A stretch of 6,054 nucleotides of DNA, from NCBI GenBank assembly GCA_905204635.1, contig CAJLAN010000110.1:1-6054 (forward strand). The letters run 5' to 3'. Of this stretch, positions 5,097 through 6,054 are shown one piece after another. Within the stretch, counting starts at the first letter, position 1. Each line of letters starts with the position of its first letter. A program made the translations under genes and the position numbers. The notes beneath the pieces were generated by a model. It ran no database searches. It had not been told where the DNA came from and saw only the letters and a program-made list of their open reading frames with translations. This DNA comes from an uncultured Collinsella sp. Lineage in GTDB: Bacteria; Actinomycetota; Coriobacteriia; Coriobacteriales; Coriobacteriaceae.

Positions 5097-6054
5097 ATGT
5101 TCAACACTATCATCACCACGGTCAAGACGCTGCTGCGTCGGCCGAGTACGTGGGTCTGGGGCGCTCTCTTTCCCATCGCGCTTTCCACGATGTTCATGTT
5201 TATGTTTGCGAACCTCAGTTCCGACGGCACGGTCGACCCGGTGCCGGTGGCCGTCGTAGCGGATGAGGCCTGGGACGCCTCGACCTTTAAGGACGTGGCG
5301 ACGTCGCTTGCCAAGGAAGGCGACGACCAACTGCTCGAGATCCACGAGTGCGACGACGCAGCCGACGCGAGCCGTGCGCTCAAGGCCGGCGAGGTTGCGG
5401 GTATCTATACGGTCGACGCTGCGGGCACGCCCAAACTCACGCTGCTATCGAGTTACGATAGCTCACGTGCGTCGACGGTGCTCACCGACCGCAGCATTCT
5501 GGAGACGGTGGCAAGCTCGTATACGCAAAATGCCGAGCTCATGTCCCAGATTGCCCAAGACGACCCGGCGGCGCTCGCCGACCCGGAGGCGGTTACGCGC
5601 GCCCTATCGCTCGAGGGCGGCACCCACCGCGTAAGCCTGACACGCACCACGCCCGATGGCACGGTCATCTACTACTACGCGCTTTTTGGCCTGGTCGCGA
5701 TGATGTCTGCCGAGTTTGCCGCCTTGAGCGTCGTCGATCTGCAGCCCAATCTGTCGGGCCTTGGCGCGCGTCGCTGCGTGGGCGGCCTTTCCAAGACGGC
5801 GTCGCTGGCTGGTATCTTTGTGGGCTCGTGGCTGGTTTCCTTTGCCTCGATGACGATCGCGATCGGCTACGTGCGCCTGGTCGTGGGTGTCGACTTTGGC
5901 GGGCGCGAGGGACTGTGCTTGGTGGGCGGCGCCGCTTCCGCGCTTGCCGCCACGGGCCTGGGGCTCTTTGTGGGCACGCTTCCCGTTAAGGGCAGCAAGG
6001 CGTCCAAGTCGGGCATCCTCACGGGCTTTGCTACCACGTGCGCCCTGTTCGCCG
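5097..6054 (+). CDS. ABC-2 type transporter permease, partial (3' end outside window)
   Basis: The frame opens with ATG at 5097, preceded by AGGGGG (5086-5091) that overlaps the ATPase stop codon, and stays open for 319 codons to the window end. A short basic N-terminus (residues 1-17) leads into membrane segment 1 (about 19-40). A large extracytoplasmic domain follows (about 41-188), rich in Asp and Ala, and then more hydrophobic segments at about 190-213, 234-258 and 271-294 with another starting near 306. This layout, one helix, a big external domain, then a helix bundle, is that of ABC-2/YhgE-like exporter permeases such as LnrM/LnrN. It would form the transmembrane channel with the preceding ATPase. 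A second permease gene often follows in such operons, but that lies beyond the window. The substrate cannot be deduced. Confidence 0.88.
   Translation, partial: MFNTIITTVKTLLRRPSTWVWGALFPIALSTMFMFMFANLSSDGTVDPVPVAVVADEAWDASTFKDVATSLAKEGDDQLLEIHECDDAADASRALKAGEVAGIYTVDAAGTPKLTLLSSYDSSRASTVLTDRSILETVASSYTQNAELMSQIAQDDPAALADPEAVTRALSLEGGTHRVSLTRTTPDGTVIYYYALFGLVAMMSAEFAALSVVDLQPNLSGLGARRCVGGLSKTASLAGIFVGSWLVSFASMTIAIGYVRLVVGVDFGGREGLCLVGGAASALAATGLGLFVGTLPVKGSKASKSGILTGFATTCALFA

Noticed and set aside
4077..5345. A 422-residue minus-strand open frame opposite the ABC ATPase
   Set aside because: It is antisense to a gene with all ABC motifs and shows the Val/Asp/Ala/His-rich composition of a GC-rich shadow frame.

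Overview
The window looks like a chromosomal segment of a high-GC gut actinobacterium of the class Coriobacteriia, most likely Collinsella or a close relative. This rests on GC-rich codon use, an Ech-type [NiFe] hydrogenase operon, and a DesK/NarL-type two-component pair next to an ABC-2 exporter. It is inference; no database was searched.

Region 1 (1-1635, + strand) is the 3' end of a membrane-bound group 4 (Ech/Coo-like) hydrogenase operon. It holds the Ala/Lys-rich tail of the preceding subunit (probably EchD/NuoC-like), the complete catalytic large subunit (EchE-like) and a two-cluster ferredoxin-like subunit (EchF-like). The genes are 5 and 7 nt apart. Ferredoxin electrons would pass through EchF to the Ni-Fe site of EchE, with H2 formation coupled to ion translocation by subunits encoded upstream of the window.

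Region 2 (1636-2182) is a 547-nt convergent intergenic region without a convincing gene. Two hairpins close the hydrogenase operon. They are followed by two copies (about 173 nt each, 88 nt apart) of a palindromic element. Both copies measure exactly 154 nt between outer arm ends. Their arms and flanks match in direct orientation, but their cores match only when one copy is inverted. Stem bases change in compensating fashion between copies. A short degenerate end-like sequence lies beside the downstream gene. This is the most unusual part of the window.

Region 3 (2183-3952, - strand) is a two-component system: a HisKA_3 histidine kinase with a multi-pass membrane domain and no evident extracytoplasmic sensor, overlapping by 4 nt a NarL/LuxR-type response regulator. 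The regulator gene is frameshifted by one net base between receiver and DNA-binding domain, so it is a pseudogene, a sequencing error, or a split gene.

Region 4 (4149-6054, + strand), divergent from the kinase, encodes an ABC ATPase and the start of an ABC-2 permease cut by the window end. Kinase, regulator and exporter together resemble the linearmycin-resistance (Lnr) type of antimicrobial-sensing and export module, with the regulator expected to act on the 196-nt divergent intergenic region.
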